Assembly: GCA_963781215.1 (NCBI GenBank)
Contig: CAWAFE010000021.1
Span: forward strand, 1-64,000
Length of the DNA stretch: 64,000 nucleotides
DNA from: AP-15 sp963781215
GTDB lineage: Bacteria; Pseudomonadota; Alphaproteobacteria; ATCC43930; CGMCC-115725
Direction: 5' to 3'
Part shown: piece by piece, positions 55,728 through 64,000 of the stretch
How positions within the stretch are numbered: the first letter of the stretch is position 1
Layout of the letters: each line of letters begins with the position of its first letter
Made by a program: the position numbers and the translations under genes
Notes under the pieces: generated by a model
The model's input: only the letters and a program-made list of their open reading frames with translations
Databases searched by the model: none
Told to the model about the DNA's origin: nothing

Positions 55728-57473
55728 TCAATTGCCTCGCTGCGGTGCCGGCTCGGCGACGCCGAGAACCCGGCGCGTCTGGTCATCGACGACGCCGCTG
55801 ATATTGATCCCCTGCTGCTTCTGGAAGCGGGCAACCGCCGCGGCGGTCGACGGGTGGTAGATGCCGTCCTGGTCGACCGCGATCTTGGCGGCAGCGAGCG
55901 CGCGCTGCACGCTCTCGACATCGGCACCCTGCATCGGCGGGTCGGCCGGCTTCAACAGCCGCGCGCGACCGGGGCCGGGCTCGGCATCCTCGAACCATGG
56001 GCTAAGGTTGTAGCCGTTAACCGTAATCCATTTGGACGGCGCCGAGGCCAGGCGGAACTCGACCCGTGGGGTGCCGTCCGGCGCCTTGTCCTCGACCGCC
56101 AGCTCCTTCAGCAGTGGCAGATACTCGGCATAGGGCATATCGACCCCTAGCTGCGGGATTGCGTCAAAGCCGCGCACCACGAGGTCGCCGCCGGCGGTGT
56201 AGCCGGTCGGCGCCAGTGGCGAGCCCGTCACCTCGGCCGTCAGATTGGCGCCGACGTCCTTGGTGTCCACGGTGACGTCATAAATCCGGAATGTCGGATC
56301 GAGCATCGCCAGTGCCCCGAGCATCCGCTCGTTCGCCTGCTCCTTGTCGGCCTTGTCGGCGGCATTGGCCTCGCCCGCCGCCTTTAGCAGCGAACGCAAT
56401 GCTTCGGTCTTCAAATTCTCGATCCCGAAATCGACGACGACCCGGTGCGGCACTTGGCGGGCATCGAGCAGCGACGGCGCCAGATCGAGACCGTCCTGGC
56501 GAATGGTGAAGCGGATCGCGCCGCTATCGCCGTCGAAGCCGGTCGCCTCGGTCATGATCTCGGCCTTCGCCAGCGAGACGAGCGGCTCGCCGCCACCTCC
56601 GAGCACCTTGAGCCCGTCGAGCACGGCGTCGCCGCGGATCGTCGCGAAGACCGACGGCATCGTCGGCAGAAGGGCCAGGAGTCGGGCGAGACGGATTTGC
56701 GGCGATCCCTCCTTCTCCTTCTGCAGCGCGTCGAGACCGTCGCGCAGCTGTTCGAGCCGGTCGAGCTTCGGTCCCGCCGATTTCCCGGTCACGGCGACCC
56801 GCTCGATCGTGCCGGCGGCTACCTGTGGTACAGCGAACTCGACCTTCGTCAATTCGAAGTCGAATGGCGCGCTCCACGCGCCGGCGGCCTCGGCCACGAC
56901 CTTCGACGTCATCGTCATCGGCCCGAAGTCGATCGAAGCGCCGCTGCCGGGCTGATCGACGTGCGCAGCGGCAAAGGTCGCCGCCGCGTCGCGCGTCCGC
57001 CCGGTCTGCGGATCGACGACGGCGCTCGCCCGCCCATCCTTCACCGTCAGCTTGGTCTCGGCGCCGGCCGGCCCGGCGAACGTCACCTCCTTCGGCAGCA
57101 GGAACGCGAGCGCCACCGGCTTGCCGCCGCCTTGCTGCCCGGTCTGCCGGATCTCGAGGCGATCAAAGCCGATATGGACGATCTCGTCGCTGTGCAGCGC
57201 CATCTTGGCATTGGTGACGACCGCCACCAGGCTGTCGCCGTCGCGGCGGATATCGAAAGGATCGGCGGCGACCCATTCGAGCGCCCCGTCCGTGCTCGGC
57301 CCGAGCCCACCGGCCAACGCTTGGATCTCCGCCTTGAAATGCTCGAGATCGGGGTCGGGCTCGGCGGCGAGAAGCGGCGATCCCAGCCCCATGACGCCCA
57401 GACCCATGACGCCAAGCCATGTGACGACGCTAATCGCGACAGCGACTGACGTGCGGTGCAATCCTGCTTTCAT
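55728..57473 (-). CDS. DUF2125 protein with C-terminal peptidoglycan-binding domain
   Basis: This 581-residue exported protein has a signal peptide ending LGSPLLAAEPD. Most of it is the DUF2125 region found in alphaproteobacteria (LEWVAADPFDIRRDGDSLVA, IDFGPMTMTSKVVAEA and a middle helical part). The last 80 residues form a PG_binding_1 domain: DVESVQRALAAAKIAVDQDG and HPSTAAAVARFQKQQGI. That points to a periplasmic protein tied to the cell wall. Most DUF2125 proteins are shorter and lack this tail. Role unknown. Confidence 0.82.
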   Translation of the reverse strand: MKAGLHRTSVAVAISVVTWLGVMGLGVMGLGSPLLAAEPDPDLEHFKAEIQALAGGLGPSTDGALEWVAADPFDIRRDGDSLVAVVTNAKMALHSDEIVHIGFDRLEIRQTGQQGGGKPVALAFLLPKEVTFAGPAGAETKLTVKDGRASAVVDPQTGRTRDAAATFAAAHVDQPGSGASIDFGPMTMTSKVVAEAAGAWSAPFDFELTKVEFAVPQVAAGTIERVAVTGKSAGPKLDRLEQLRDGLDALQKEKEGSPQIRLARLLALLPTMPSVFATIRGDAVLDGLKVLGGGGEPLVSLAKAEIMTEATGFDGDSGAIRFTIRQDGLDLAPSLLDARQVPHRVVVDFGIENLKTEALRSLLKAAGEANAADKADKEQANERMLGALAMLDPTFRIYDVTVDTKDVGANLTAEVTGSPLAPTGYTAGGDLVVRGFDAIPQLGVDMPYAEYLPLLKELAVEDKAPDGTPRVEFRLASAPSKWITVNGYNLSPWFEDAEPGPGRARLLKPADPPMQGADVESVQRALAAAKIAVDQDGIYHPSTAAAVARFQKQQGINISGVVDDQTRRVLGVAEPAPQRGN

Positions 57474-57526
57474 CGACCGATATCCATTGCGGGCCCGCAT
57501 CATCGTACAGGACGAGAGCTAAAGAT

Positions 57527-58603
57527 ATGTCATCGGCAGCCGGCTTGGAGTGGGACGGCCTCAGGCCGCCGGCGGAGACCCTGCCGCAGGATTGGGACAG
57601 GCTGGCCGCCCACCTCGCCCTGCACGGGATGGCGCTCGGCGCCGCCGAGCCGCGCCGGTTCGCCGGCGGGCTCGGCAATCTCAACTACCTGATCACACTC
57701 GACGGCACGCCCGCGGTATTGCGGCGGCCGCCTGCCGGGACGCTGCCGCCCGGAGCCAACGACATGGCGCGCGAGTTCCGCATCCTGTCATCGCTGTGGC
57801 GCTGCTACCCGCTGGCGCCGCGGGCATTGCACTTCTGCGCCGACCCCGCCGTCCTCGGCGCACCGTTTCAGATCATCGAGCATCGCGCGGGGGTCGTCGT
57901 CCGCGGCGTGTTGCCGCCGGGCCTCGCGGGTCGCCCCGAAATCGGCGACGCGTTAAGCCGCCATCTTGTGGAAAGCCTCACAGCTCTCCATGCCGTCGAC
58001 CCGCAAGCCGTCGGCCTCGGCACGCTCGGCCGCCCTTCGGGGTTTCTCGGCCGGACGCTCGAAGGCTGGGCGCGGCGCGGCGCCGCGGTTGCCGATCTTG
58101 CCGATCCCCGAACCCTTGCCGACATCATCGCCTGGCTGAGCCCACGGGTCCCCGCCGAGCAGCCGCCGACCCTCGTCCATTCCGACTTCAAGCTCGACAA
58201 CATGATTCTCGACCGGGCAAGTTTGGCGCCGGTCGCGGTGATCGATTGGGACATGGGGACGCGCGGCGATCCGTTCTGGGATCTCGCGGTGCTGCTGAGC
58301 TATTGGTCCGAGCCCGGCGATCCTGACGGCATGCGCCGCTTGGGGCAGATGCCGACGGCGGAGCCGGGGTTCTGGCCGCGCCACCGGGTATTGGACGCCT
58401 ATCGGCGACGGAGCGGCCGCTCGATCGAAGATTTTACCTTCTACCGGGTGCTGGCGCTGCTTCGCTCGGCCATCGTCTTTCTGCAATTGTTCGACCGCTG
58501 GCGCCGCGACCCGGCTGCAAACCAGCCCTGCGCCGGATGCGGCACGCTCGGACGCGGGCTCTTGGACTATGCCTTGGCAGTCGCCAGCGGGCGGGAACAC
58601 TGA
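57527..58603 (+). CDS. APH-family phosphotransferase
   Basis: This 358-residue protein is an aminoglycoside-phosphotransferase-fold kinase of the kind often linked to acyl-CoA dehydrogenases. It has the nucleotide region GGLGNLNYLITLDG, PPAGTLPPGANDMAREFRIL, the catalytic loop LVHSDFKLDNMIL and the metal aspartate in VIDWDMGTRGDPFWDLAVLL. The substrate is unknown; resistance to antibiotics should not be assumed. It is divergent from the DUF2125 gene and ends 52 bases before the TPP riboswitch. Confidence 0.88.
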   Translation: MSSAAGLEWDGLRPPAETLPQDWDRLAAHLALHGMALGAAEPRRFAGGLGNLNYLITLDGTPAVLRRPPAGTLPPGANDMAREFRILSSLWRCYPLAPRALHFCADPAVLGAPFQIIEHRAGVVVRGVLPPGLAGRPEIGDALSRHLVESLTALHAVDPQAVGLGTLGRPSGFLGRTLEGWARRGAAVADLADPRTLADIIAWLSPRVPAEQPPTLVHSDFKLDNMILDRASLAPVAVIDWDMGTRGDPFWDLAVLLSYWSEPGDPDGMRRLGQMPTAEPGFWPRHRVLDAYRRRSGRSIEDFTFYRVLALLRSAIVFLQLFDRWRRDPAANQPCAGCGTLGRGLLDYALAVASGREH

Positions 58604-58655
58604 CCCTCGTGCCAACAAAATCCTTGCATCGACAACGCCTTCATCCAAAAATCGA

Positions 58656-58760
58656 TGGGAGGCTGGGGTGCCGATCCGCGATGCCGCCGGAGGCGCGTCG
58701 CCGGAACGGCTGAGATCAGACCCACTGAACCTGGTCGGGCGAGCCCGGCGAAGGGAGTCC
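58656..58760 (+). promoter_or_regulatory. TPP (thiamine pyrophosphate) riboswitch
   Basis: The leader of thiO contains the conserved THI-box elements in order: ggggtgcc (58665-58672), ggctgagatc (58708-58717), cccactgaacctg (58721-58733) and cgaagggag (58749-58757). The spacing between them and the variable arm at 58673-58705 fit the family. The final aagggag is also the only ribosome-site-like sequence before thiO, so TPP binding probably hides it and shuts translation of thiO-thiS-thiG. Confidence 0.93.
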
Positions 58761-58784
58761 GTCATCACCGCGTCAACCACCCTA

Positions 58785-59948
58785 TTGCCCTCCCGCCCGA
58801 AAACTGTCGTCATCGGCGCCGGGGTAATCGGGCTGGGCATCGCTTGGCGCCTCGCGCAGGCAGGCTGCCCGGTCACCGTCTACGATCGCGGCGAGGCCGG
58901 GCGCGGCGCCAGCTGGGCGGCGGCAGGCATGCTCGCCGCCGCGGTCGAGACCGAGCCCGGCGAGGAAACCCTGCTGAGCCTGACCCTCGAAAGCCAGCGG
59001 CTGTGGCCCGGTTTCGCCCGCGAGCTCGAAGCCGCCTCCGGGATGTCGGTCGGCTACCGCGACGAAGGGACGATCGTCGTCGCACTGACCCGCGACGAGT
59101 TGGAGCAGCTGCGCTTCACCTATGAATTCCAAAGGGGCCTAGGCCTCGACATCCTTTGGCTGTCGGGTGCGGAGGCGTGCCGCCGCGAGCCGCATCTGCG
59201 CCCCGGCATCCCCGGCGCGGTATCGAGCCCGCGCGATCATCAGGTCGAAAACCGCCTCGTCGCCGCTGCCCTTGCTGCGGCGGCGCGGCGGGCCGGCGCC
59301 GTGCTGCATGAGCATTGCCCGGTTCGTGAGGTCGAGCTTTGCGGCGGCGGCGCGGTGGGTGTCGTCACCGATCGCGGCCATGAGCCCGCAGATGTCGTGG
59401 TCCTCGCGGCTGGCGCCTGGTCGCGCGAGATCGCCGGCATTCCGCCCGCCCACCTCCCGCCTGTCCGCCCGATCAAGGGACAGATGCTGGCGTTGCAGAT
59501 GGACTCGGCCGCGCCGCTGCTGCGCCACGTGGTCTGGCTGCCGCGCGGCTATCTGGTGCCGCGTTTGGACGGGCGGCTCGTTATCGGCGGCACCGTCGAG
59601 GAGCGCGGCTTCGACGATCGGCTGACCGCGGGCGGACTCTTGGCGTTGCTCGAAGGCGCCTGGCGCGCGGTGCCGGCGATCGAGGAATTGCCGATCGCCG
59701 AGACCTGGGTCGGCTTTCGCCCGGGCTCGCGCGACGACGCGCCGATGCTCGGACCCAGCGGGATCGACGGTCTCGTCGTCGCCAGCGGCCATCATCGGAA
59801 CGGCATTCTGCTGACCCCCGTTACCGCCGATGCGGTCAGCGCTTATATCTTGGGCGGGGCGCTGCCCGAAATCGCCCGGCCGTTTGCACCGACGCGGTTC
59901 ATGGCTGCTGCGGCGCCCTCTCAGGCCGCGGCAGCGGAGGCGGGATGA
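58785..59948 (+). CDS. thiO: Glycine oxidase ThiO
   Basis: This FAD enzyme of about 387 residues oxidises glycine to dehydroglycine for the thiazole of thiamine. It shows KTVVIGAGVIGLGIAWRLAQ, YDRGEAGRGASWAAAGMLA, and a C-terminal GFRPGSRDDAPMLGPS with ASGHHRNGILLTPVTA. No ATG or GTG lies between the riboswitch and the FAD motif. TTG at 58785 is the first usable start, 28 bases past aagggag, which is too far for a normal ribosome site. The frame is open through the riboswitch; an ATC at 58764 sits at the right distance. Start is uncertain. Confidence 0.9.
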   Translation: MPSRPKTVVIGAGVIGLGIAWRLAQAGCPVTVYDRGEAGRGASWAAAGMLAAAVETEPGEETLLSLTLESQRLWPGFARELEAASGMSVGYRDEGTIVVALTRDELEQLRFTYEFQRGLGLDILWLSGAEACRREPHLRPGIPGAVSSPRDHQVENRLVAAALAAAARRAGAVLHEHCPVREVELCGGGAVGVVTDRGHEPADVVVLAAGAWSREIAGIPPAHLPPVRPIKGQMLALQMDSAAPLLRHVVWLPRGYLVPRLDGRLVIGGTVEERGFDDRLTAGGLLALLEGAWRAVPAIEELPIAETWVGFRPGSRDDAPMLGPSGIDGLVVASGHHRNGILLTPVTADAVSAYILGGALPEIARPFAPTRFMAAAAPSQAAAAEAG

Positions 59949-60151
59949 CTCGGCTCAAGATCAACGGGGTCGAGGAGGAGGTCGAGGTGGCGACGGTGGC
60001 CGAGCTTCTCGCCGATCGCGGCATCGACCCGAATGCGCGGTTTCTCGCGGTGGCGGTCAATGGCGCCGTCGTCCGCCGCGCCGCCTGGCCCGCTGCAGCG
60101 CTGGCACCAGGCGATGTGGTCGAGATCGTCCGCCCGCTGCAGGGCGGCTGA
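59945..60151 (+). CDS. thiS: Sulfur carrier protein ThiS
   Basis: This 68-residue ubiquitin-like protein carries sulfur as a thiocarboxylate for the thiazole ring. It ends in the obligatory GG (RPLQGG) and has VAVNGAVVRRAAW and LAPGDVVEIV. The ATG overlaps the thiO stop (ATGA), so it is cotranslated with thiO under the same riboswitch. Confidence 0.93.
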   Translation: MTRLKINGVEEEVEVATVAELLADRGIDPNARFLAVAVNGAVVRRAAWPAAALAPGDVVEIVRPLQGG

Positions 60152-60170
60152 CATGCCAACGATCCAGGAA

Positions 60171-60250
60171 TTCTTATCGTCGCCCCCGCGCAAGCGGGGG
60201 TCCAGGGGCAACCGGCACGTCGCTCGGCCTGGATACTCGCCTTCGCGACA
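60171..60250. repeat. Dispersed REP-like palindromic unit in the thi operon
   Basis: Between thiS and thiG lies cccccgc-gcaa-gcggggg (60183-60200), a perfect 7-bp stem with a four-base loop, followed by a tccagg / cctggatactcgccttcgcg second arm. This is the pattern of short palindromic units scattered through many alphaproteobacterial genomes. A shorter relative (ctcccgcgttggcgggggtcc) lies at 61072-61092 just after thiG. Confidence 0.6.
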
Positions 60251-60277
60251 ATGACGAGCAATAAGCAGGACATCGCG

Positions 60278-61051
60278 ATGAGCGACGATCCGTTTCTGAT
60301 TGCCGGTACCGCATTGTCGTCGCGGCTGTTTATCGGCACCGCCGGCTACCCGAACCAGCAGGTGCTGCTCGACTGCCTCGAATTGAGCGGCGCCGAGCTG
60401 GTCACGGTCTCGATCCGCCGCATCAGCCTCGAAGGCTATGCCGAAAGCCTCGTCGACCTGCTTGGCGGGCGCTGCCGCTTCTTGCCGAACACCGCCGGCT
60501 GCGTCACCGCGCGCGACGCCATTCTGACCGCCGAGCTGGCGCGCGAGGCGCTGGAGACCGACTGGGTCAAGCTCGAGCTGATCGGCGACCGCGAGACGCT
60601 CTACCCCGATGTCGAGCAGCTCGTCCACGCGGCCGACGAGCTGGTGCGCAAGGGCTTCATCGTGCTGCCCTATTGCAACGAGGACCCGGTCGCTTGCCGC
60701 AAGCTCGCCGATGTCGGCTGCGCCGCGGTGATGCCGCTGGGCTCGCTGATCGGCTCGGGCATGGGCATCGCCAACCCAGCGGCGATCGAGCTGATCTGCT
60801 CGAAGAGCCCGGTCCCGGTGGTGCTCGACGCCGGGGTTGGCACCGCCTCGGACGCGGCCTTGGCGATGGAGCTCGGCTGCGATGCGGTGCTGGTCAATAC
60901 CGCGATCGCGAAGTCGCACGATCCGCGCCGGATGGCGGCGGCGATGCGCGCCGGGGTCGAGGCTGGGCGGCTCGCCCGGCTCGCCGGGCGCATCCCGAGG
61001 CGCCGCTTCGCCGAGCCGTCGAGCCCACAGCTCGGCCTCGTCAGCTCCTGA
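60278..61051 (+). CDS. thiG: Thiazole synthase ThiG
   Basis: This 257-residue TIM-barrel enzyme joins deoxyxylulose phosphate, dehydroglycine and ThiS sulfur into the thiazole of thiamine. It has FLIAGTALSSRLFIGTAGY, the Schiff-base lysine in DWVKLELIGD, LPNTAGCVTARDAI, LPYCNEDPVACRKLADVGCA and VPVVLDAGVGTASDAALAME. The ATG at 60278 follows a caggac; an earlier in-frame ATG at 60251 sits in the repeat and lacks a ribosome site. No thiE or thiC is nearby. Confidence 0.95.
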   Translation: MSDDPFLIAGTALSSRLFIGTAGYPNQQVLLDCLELSGAELVTVSIRRISLEGYAESLVDLLGGRCRFLPNTAGCVTARDAILTAELAREALETDWVKLELIGDRETLYPDVEQLVHAADELVRKGFIVLPYCNEDPVACRKLADVGCAAVMPLGSLIGSGMGIANPAAIELICSKSPVPVVLDAGVGTASDAALAMELGCDAVLVNTAIAKSHDPRRMAAAMRAGVEAGRLARLAGRIPRRRFAEPSSPQLGLVSS

Positions 61052-61065
61052 CGGGAGCGGCGGCG

Positions 61066-61094
61066 GCATCATCTCCCGCGTTGGCGGGGGTCCG
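61066..61094. repeat. Short relative of the REP-like unit, just before rhomboid gene
   Basis: The sequence ctcccgcgttggcgggggtcc repeats the stem and flanking tcc of the unit at 60171-60250 with a different loop. It ends directly before the GTG of the rhomboid gene, so it may affect its translation. Confidence 0.45.
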
Positions 61095-61096
61095 GC

Positions 61097-61882
61097 GTGG
61101 TCTTCGCCTTCCCGCTCTATGACGACAACCCGAGCCTTCGCGCGCCGATCGTTACCTTTGGCCTGATCGGGCTCTGCGTTGGCGCCTTTCTGTGGCAGCT
61201 CGGGCACAGCCAGCATCAGGTCCTTTACGGCTACGGGATGATCCCGGCGGTGCTGTTCGGCAACTCCCAGCTGGCGCCGGCGCTGCGGGTATTGCCGGCC
61301 TGGGCCACGGTGCTGACCAGCATGTTCCTGCACGGCGGCTGGTTCCACCTGATCGGCAACATGGTCTTCCTATGGATCTTCGGCAACAACGTCGAGGACG
61401 TGCTCGGACGCTGGCGGTATCTCCTCCTCTATCTGTTGTCCGGGGTCGCCGCCGCACTGTTTCAGGGTTTGTCGAGTCCCGCCTCGCACGTGCCGATGGT
61501 CGGCGCCAGCGGCGCGATTGCCGGTGTGCTCGGCGCCTATCTGCTGCTCTACCCGCGGGCAAACGTATACTGCTTTATCTGGATCGTGATCTTCTTCCGC
61601 ATCCTCAGCGTGCCAGCCTGGATGCTGTTGGGCCTGTGGTTCGCGATGCAGCTATTCAGCGGGCTCGGTGCCGCCGCCGGCAGTCCCGGGGTCGCCTTTT
61701 GGGCCCATGTCGGCGGCTTTGCCGCCGGGCTGGTGCTGGTGACCATGCTGCGCCGGCGCGGCGTCCAGTTGCTGCAGGGGCCGCGCAGCACGGTCTTCTC
61801 GGCAACTCGGCCCCGCTTTACCGGCCGCGGCTCCGTTCCGTCGGCCGGCCGCCGCTACCACCGACCGGGTCCTTGGAGCTGA
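61097..61882 (+). CDS. Rhomboid-family intramembrane serine protease
   Basis: This 261-residue protein has about six or seven membrane helices and the active-site marks of rhomboids: HGGWFHLIGNMVFLWIFGNN (asparagine/histidine region), the serine in GASGAIAGVLGAYL and the histidine in FWAHVGGFAAGLVL. It should cut membrane-bound substrates. Start is a GTG (VVFAFPLYDD, a common family start). The last 45 residues are basic and cytoplasmic. The next gene begins six bases after the stop. Confidence 0.93.
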   Translation: MVFAFPLYDDNPSLRAPIVTFGLIGLCVGAFLWQLGHSQHQVLYGYGMIPAVLFGNSQLAPALRVLPAWATVLTSMFLHGGWFHLIGNMVFLWIFGNNVEDVLGRWRYLLLYLLSGVAAALFQGLSSPASHVPMVGASGAIAGVLGAYLLLYPRANVYCFIWIVIFFRILSVPAWMLLGLWFAMQLFSGLGAAAGSPGVAFWAHVGGFAAGLVLVTMLRRRGVQLLQGPRSTVFSATRPRFTGRGSVPSAGRRYHRPGPWS

Positions 61883-61887
61883 GGCCG

Positions 61888-62580
61888 ATGGATGAGAACC
61901 CACCACAACCGTCATTAGAAGAATCCCCAGCGGTCTACGCACCGGAGGGCCTGACCGAGGGCATCGCCGCGCTGGCAACCAAACCCGTCTTTGCCGCTAT
62001 CCTGGAGCGGGCGGGTCCGCCACGCTTTCGCCGGCGGCAAAACGGATTCCCGACCTTGCTGCACATCATCCTCGAGCAGCAGGTATCGATCGATGCGGCG
62101 GCGGCGATGCATCGCCGGCTGAGCGCGCTGTGCCGACCGTTGGCGCCGGAGGCGTTTCTGACGCTCGACGACGCGACCCTGCGCGCCTGTGGCTTCAGCC
62201 GGCAGAAGATGGGTTATGCGCGCGACCTGGCGGCAAAGGTTAGCAGCGGCGGCTTTGACTTCAATCGGCTCGGCGAAGCCGACGACGAGGCCGCCCGCGC
62301 TACACTCGTGGCGCTCAAGGGCATCGGGCGCTGGAGCGCCGAGATCTATCTGATCTTCGCGCTCGGCCGGCCCGACATCTGGCCGGCCGGCGATCTCGGC
62401 CTACAGGTCGCCGTCCGGGAATGCCTAGAGCTCGGCGCGCGTCCCGACGAGCCCGAATTGCGCGACCTCGGCGAGGAGTGGCGGCCGTGGCGGACGGTCG
62501 CCGCCTGCCTCTTCTGGCAATCCTACCTGCATGCCCGTGGCCGCGCCGCCCCGCAGCTGGCCCCCGAGCTCTATGCCTGA
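61888..62580 (+). CDS. DNA-3-methyladenine glycosylase II family protein (AlkA-like)
   Basis: This 230-residue HhH-GPD glycosylase removes alkylated bases from DNA. It has LHIILEQQVSIDAAAAMHRR, the helix-hairpin-helix LVALKGIGRWSAEIYL and the catalytic aspartate in IWPAGDLGLQVAVRE. The N-terminal TBP-like domain of E. coli AlkA is missing, as in many proteobacterial short forms. Second gene after rhomboid, six bases on. Confidence 0.9.
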   Translation: MDENPPQPSLEESPAVYAPEGLTEGIAALATKPVFAAILERAGPPRFRRRQNGFPTLLHIILEQQVSIDAAAAMHRRLSALCRPLAPEAFLTLDDATLRACGFSRQKMGYARDLAAKVSSGGFDFNRLGEADDEAARATLVALKGIGRWSAEIYLIFALGRPDIWPAGDLGLQVAVRECLELGARPDEPELRDLGEEWRPWRTVAACLFWQSYLHARGRAAPQLAPELYA

Positions 62581-62650
62581 ACGGGGCACCGTTCCGACGA
62601 TTGACTGGAGCCGCAGCGGTGCGGCACCCTGACCGGTTTGGCAAAGGCAG

Positions 62651-64000
62651 CTAGCCAGTCGCGGCGACACCGGGCGGCCAGCATTGGTGCCAATTGGTCG
62701 CCTGCTGATAGGCCCAGCCGATGCGCAAGGCGGTCGCTTCGTCGTAGCCGCGGCACACGATCTGCAGCGATACCGGCAATCCGCTCGCGGTAAAGCCGTT
62801 CGGTAATGCCAGGGCGCACAGCTCCAGGATGTTGACGAAGCGGGTGAAATGGGCCGGGGTCGACGACTGGTCGACGGCCGCGAGCGTGATCGCCGCGGTC
62901 TGCGTCGTCGGCGTCAACAACGCGTCGACATCGGCGAGCGCCGCCGCGAATGCCTCTTTGGCCAGCGCCTGGTCGCGCAGTGCAGCGAGGTAGTCGCGAG
63001 CCGATATGCTCTTGCCGAGACCGATGCGCGGGCGGACCGCGTCGTCGATCGGCAGTCTCGGATCGTCGGTCAGGTGGCCGACGAGAAAATACCCCTCGGC
63101 GCCGATGATCCGCCCGGTTGCTGTCGTATAGTCGGAAAACCGGCACGGCAGATCGATCGTGACGATCTCGGCGCCGAGGCGGGCCAGCGCGTCGAGCGAC
63201 GCATCGTAGGCCGCGAGAACCTCCGGGGCGACGCCGTCGCGCTCGGCCTGCGGCATGCGGGCGAGCCGCAGGCCACGCACGCCGCGCCGGAACAGCGGCC
63301 CCGGGTCGTCCGGCGGAATGCCGCGGGTGCGCGGGTCGTGTGGATCGGAGCCCTGCATGACCTGGTACAGCAGGGCCACGTCCTCGACGGAGCGGGCCAT
63401 CGGCCCCGGTGTGTCGAGGGTTGGCGACAGCGGCAGAATACCGTAAGTGCTGACCCGGCCGATCGTGGTCTTGAGCCCGGTCAAACCGCACCACGACGCC
63501 GGCAACCGTACCGAGCCGCCGGTATCGGTGCCAATCGCCCATGGCGCGAAGCCGGCCGCAACCGCCACGCCCGAGCCGCTGCTCGATCCCCCCGGGGTGC
63601 GCGCCATCGCCGGGTCCCATGGGTTCCACGGCGTACCGCGGTGCTGGTTGGTGCCCCAGCCGCCCATAGCGAACTCGACCGTGTGGGTCTTGCCGATCAC
63701 GATCAGCCCCGCGGCGATCAGCCGCCGCGCCAAGGTGGCCGTATAGGTCGAGCGCCGCTCCCGCCACACCTCGGAGCCGCCAGTCGTGACCTTACCCTCG
63801 ATCTCGATCAGATCCTTGAGCGCGATCGGGATCCCGTGCAGGGGCCCGACGGAATGACCGGACCGGATCGCTTTGTCCGCCGCCTCGGCGGCGAGGCGGG
63901 CCTCGTCCGCGTAAACCTCAACAAAGGCATGCGATTTCCTGTCGCCCGCGGCGATCCGCGCGAGGCATGCATCGACGAGATCGACCGGCGACAGCCGGCC
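62651..64000 (-). CDS. Amidase-signature family hydrolase, 5' end beyond the window
   Basis: The visible 449 residues cover nearly a whole amidase. The Ser-Ser-Lys triad is visible: the lysine in GIPIALKDLIEIEG, the first serine in TPGGSSSGSGVAVAAG and the second in GTDTGGSVRLPASWCG. The C-terminal half has DVDALLTPTTQTAAI and LPNGFTASGLPVSLQIV. It hydrolyses an amide or ureide; substrate unknown. The start lies past base 64000. Confidence 0.92.
   Translation of the reverse strand, partial: GRLSPVDLVDACLARIAAGDRKSHAFVEVYADEARLAAEAADKAIRSGHSVGPLHGIPIALKDLIEIEGKVTTGGSEVWRERRSTYTATLARRLIAAGLIVIGKTHTVEFAMGGWGTNQHRGTPWNPWDPAMARTPGGSSSGSGVAVAAGFAPWAIGTDTGGSVRLPASWCGLTGLKTTIGRVSTYGILPLSPTLDTPGPMARSVEDVALLYQVMQGSDPHDPRTRGIPPDDPGPLFRRGVRGLRLARMPQAERDGVAPEVLAAYDASLDALARLGAEIVTIDLPCRFSDYTTATGRIIGAEGYFLVGHLTDDPRLPIDDAVRPRIGLGKSISARDYLAALRDQALAKEAFAAALADVDALLTPTTQTAAITLAAVDQSSTPAHFTRFVNILELCALALPNGFTASGLPVSLQIVCRGYDEATALRIGWAYQQATNWHQCWPPGVAATG

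Noticed and set aside
62651..64000. Amidase as the second step after nitrile hydratase
   Set aside because: It lies more than 50 kb from the nitrile hydratase operon, with many unrelated genes between. A metabolic link cannot be claimed from this window.

Overview
The window is a 64 kb stretch of GC-rich DNA from an alphaproteobacterium, most like a member of the Rhodospirillales. Support comes from the block rpoZ - rsh - acpS - lepB - rnc, the pair clpS - clpA, a DUF2125 protein (a family typical of Alphaproteobacteria), a cobalt-type nitrile hydratase operon and a TPP-riboswitch-controlled thiO-thiS-thiG operon. No CRISPR array, rRNA or prophage was seen. There is one tRNA gene, tRNA-Cys(GCA).

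Layout. (1) 1-9.3 kb is a wrecked accessory region. An IS5-type element with matching ends (12-3542) has lost its catalytic core and is interrupted by an intact IS66 element (837-3428). Next come small AT-richer genes, all carrying frameshifts or stops. An IS630-family transposase and an IS5-family element with TA target duplication follow. The last part (7.1-9.3 kb) is a large broken gene region with a YjiT/STY4851-like start and a DUF1998-type helicase end, plausibly the remains of a Druantia-like defence system. (2) 9.3-13.5 kb has nitrile hydratase (alpha, beta, activator), an MlrC-type peptidase and a VapBC-type toxin-antitoxin pair. (3) 13.5-20.3 kb has a ZnuBC-like metal ABC transporter joined to a core block (rnc, lepB, acpS, rsh, rpoZ) and tRNA-Cys. 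(4) 20.5-40 kb is mostly catabolic and transport genes: D-aminoacylase-type amidohydrolase, SugE/Gdx exporter, two Lin0512 proteins, a complete TauABC-like importer with two permeases, a Liv-type binding protein, two SDRs, an HpaB-type hydroxylase preceded by a chimeric glycosyltransferase, glyQ, a molybdopterin hydroxylase large subunit, an M28-like protein, a 2-hydroxyacid dehydrogenase and a YciI-like protein. (5) 40-50 kb holds clpA-clpS, gpsA-tsaD and the prkA-yeaH-spoVR stress operon, with a sigma-54-type promoter match upstream. (6) 50-57.5 kb has two SGNH proteins overlapping an OpgC-type membrane acyltransferase, a 3-hydroxyacyl-CoA dehydrogenase-like gene, scoAB CoA-transferase and the DUF2125 protein. 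(7) 57.5-64 kb has an APH-type phosphotransferase, the TPP riboswitch with thiO-thiS-thiG, a rhomboid protease, an AlkA-type glycosylase and an amidase cut by the window end.

Four well-conserved genes (tsaD, spoVR, scoA and one Lin0512 paralogue) carry simple frameshifts in otherwise intact frames. tsaD is normally essential, so base-calling or assembly indels are the likeliest cause, and lengths of these genes should be read with that in mind. The breaks in the first 9 kb, which include several stops and a truncation by an IS, look like real decay.
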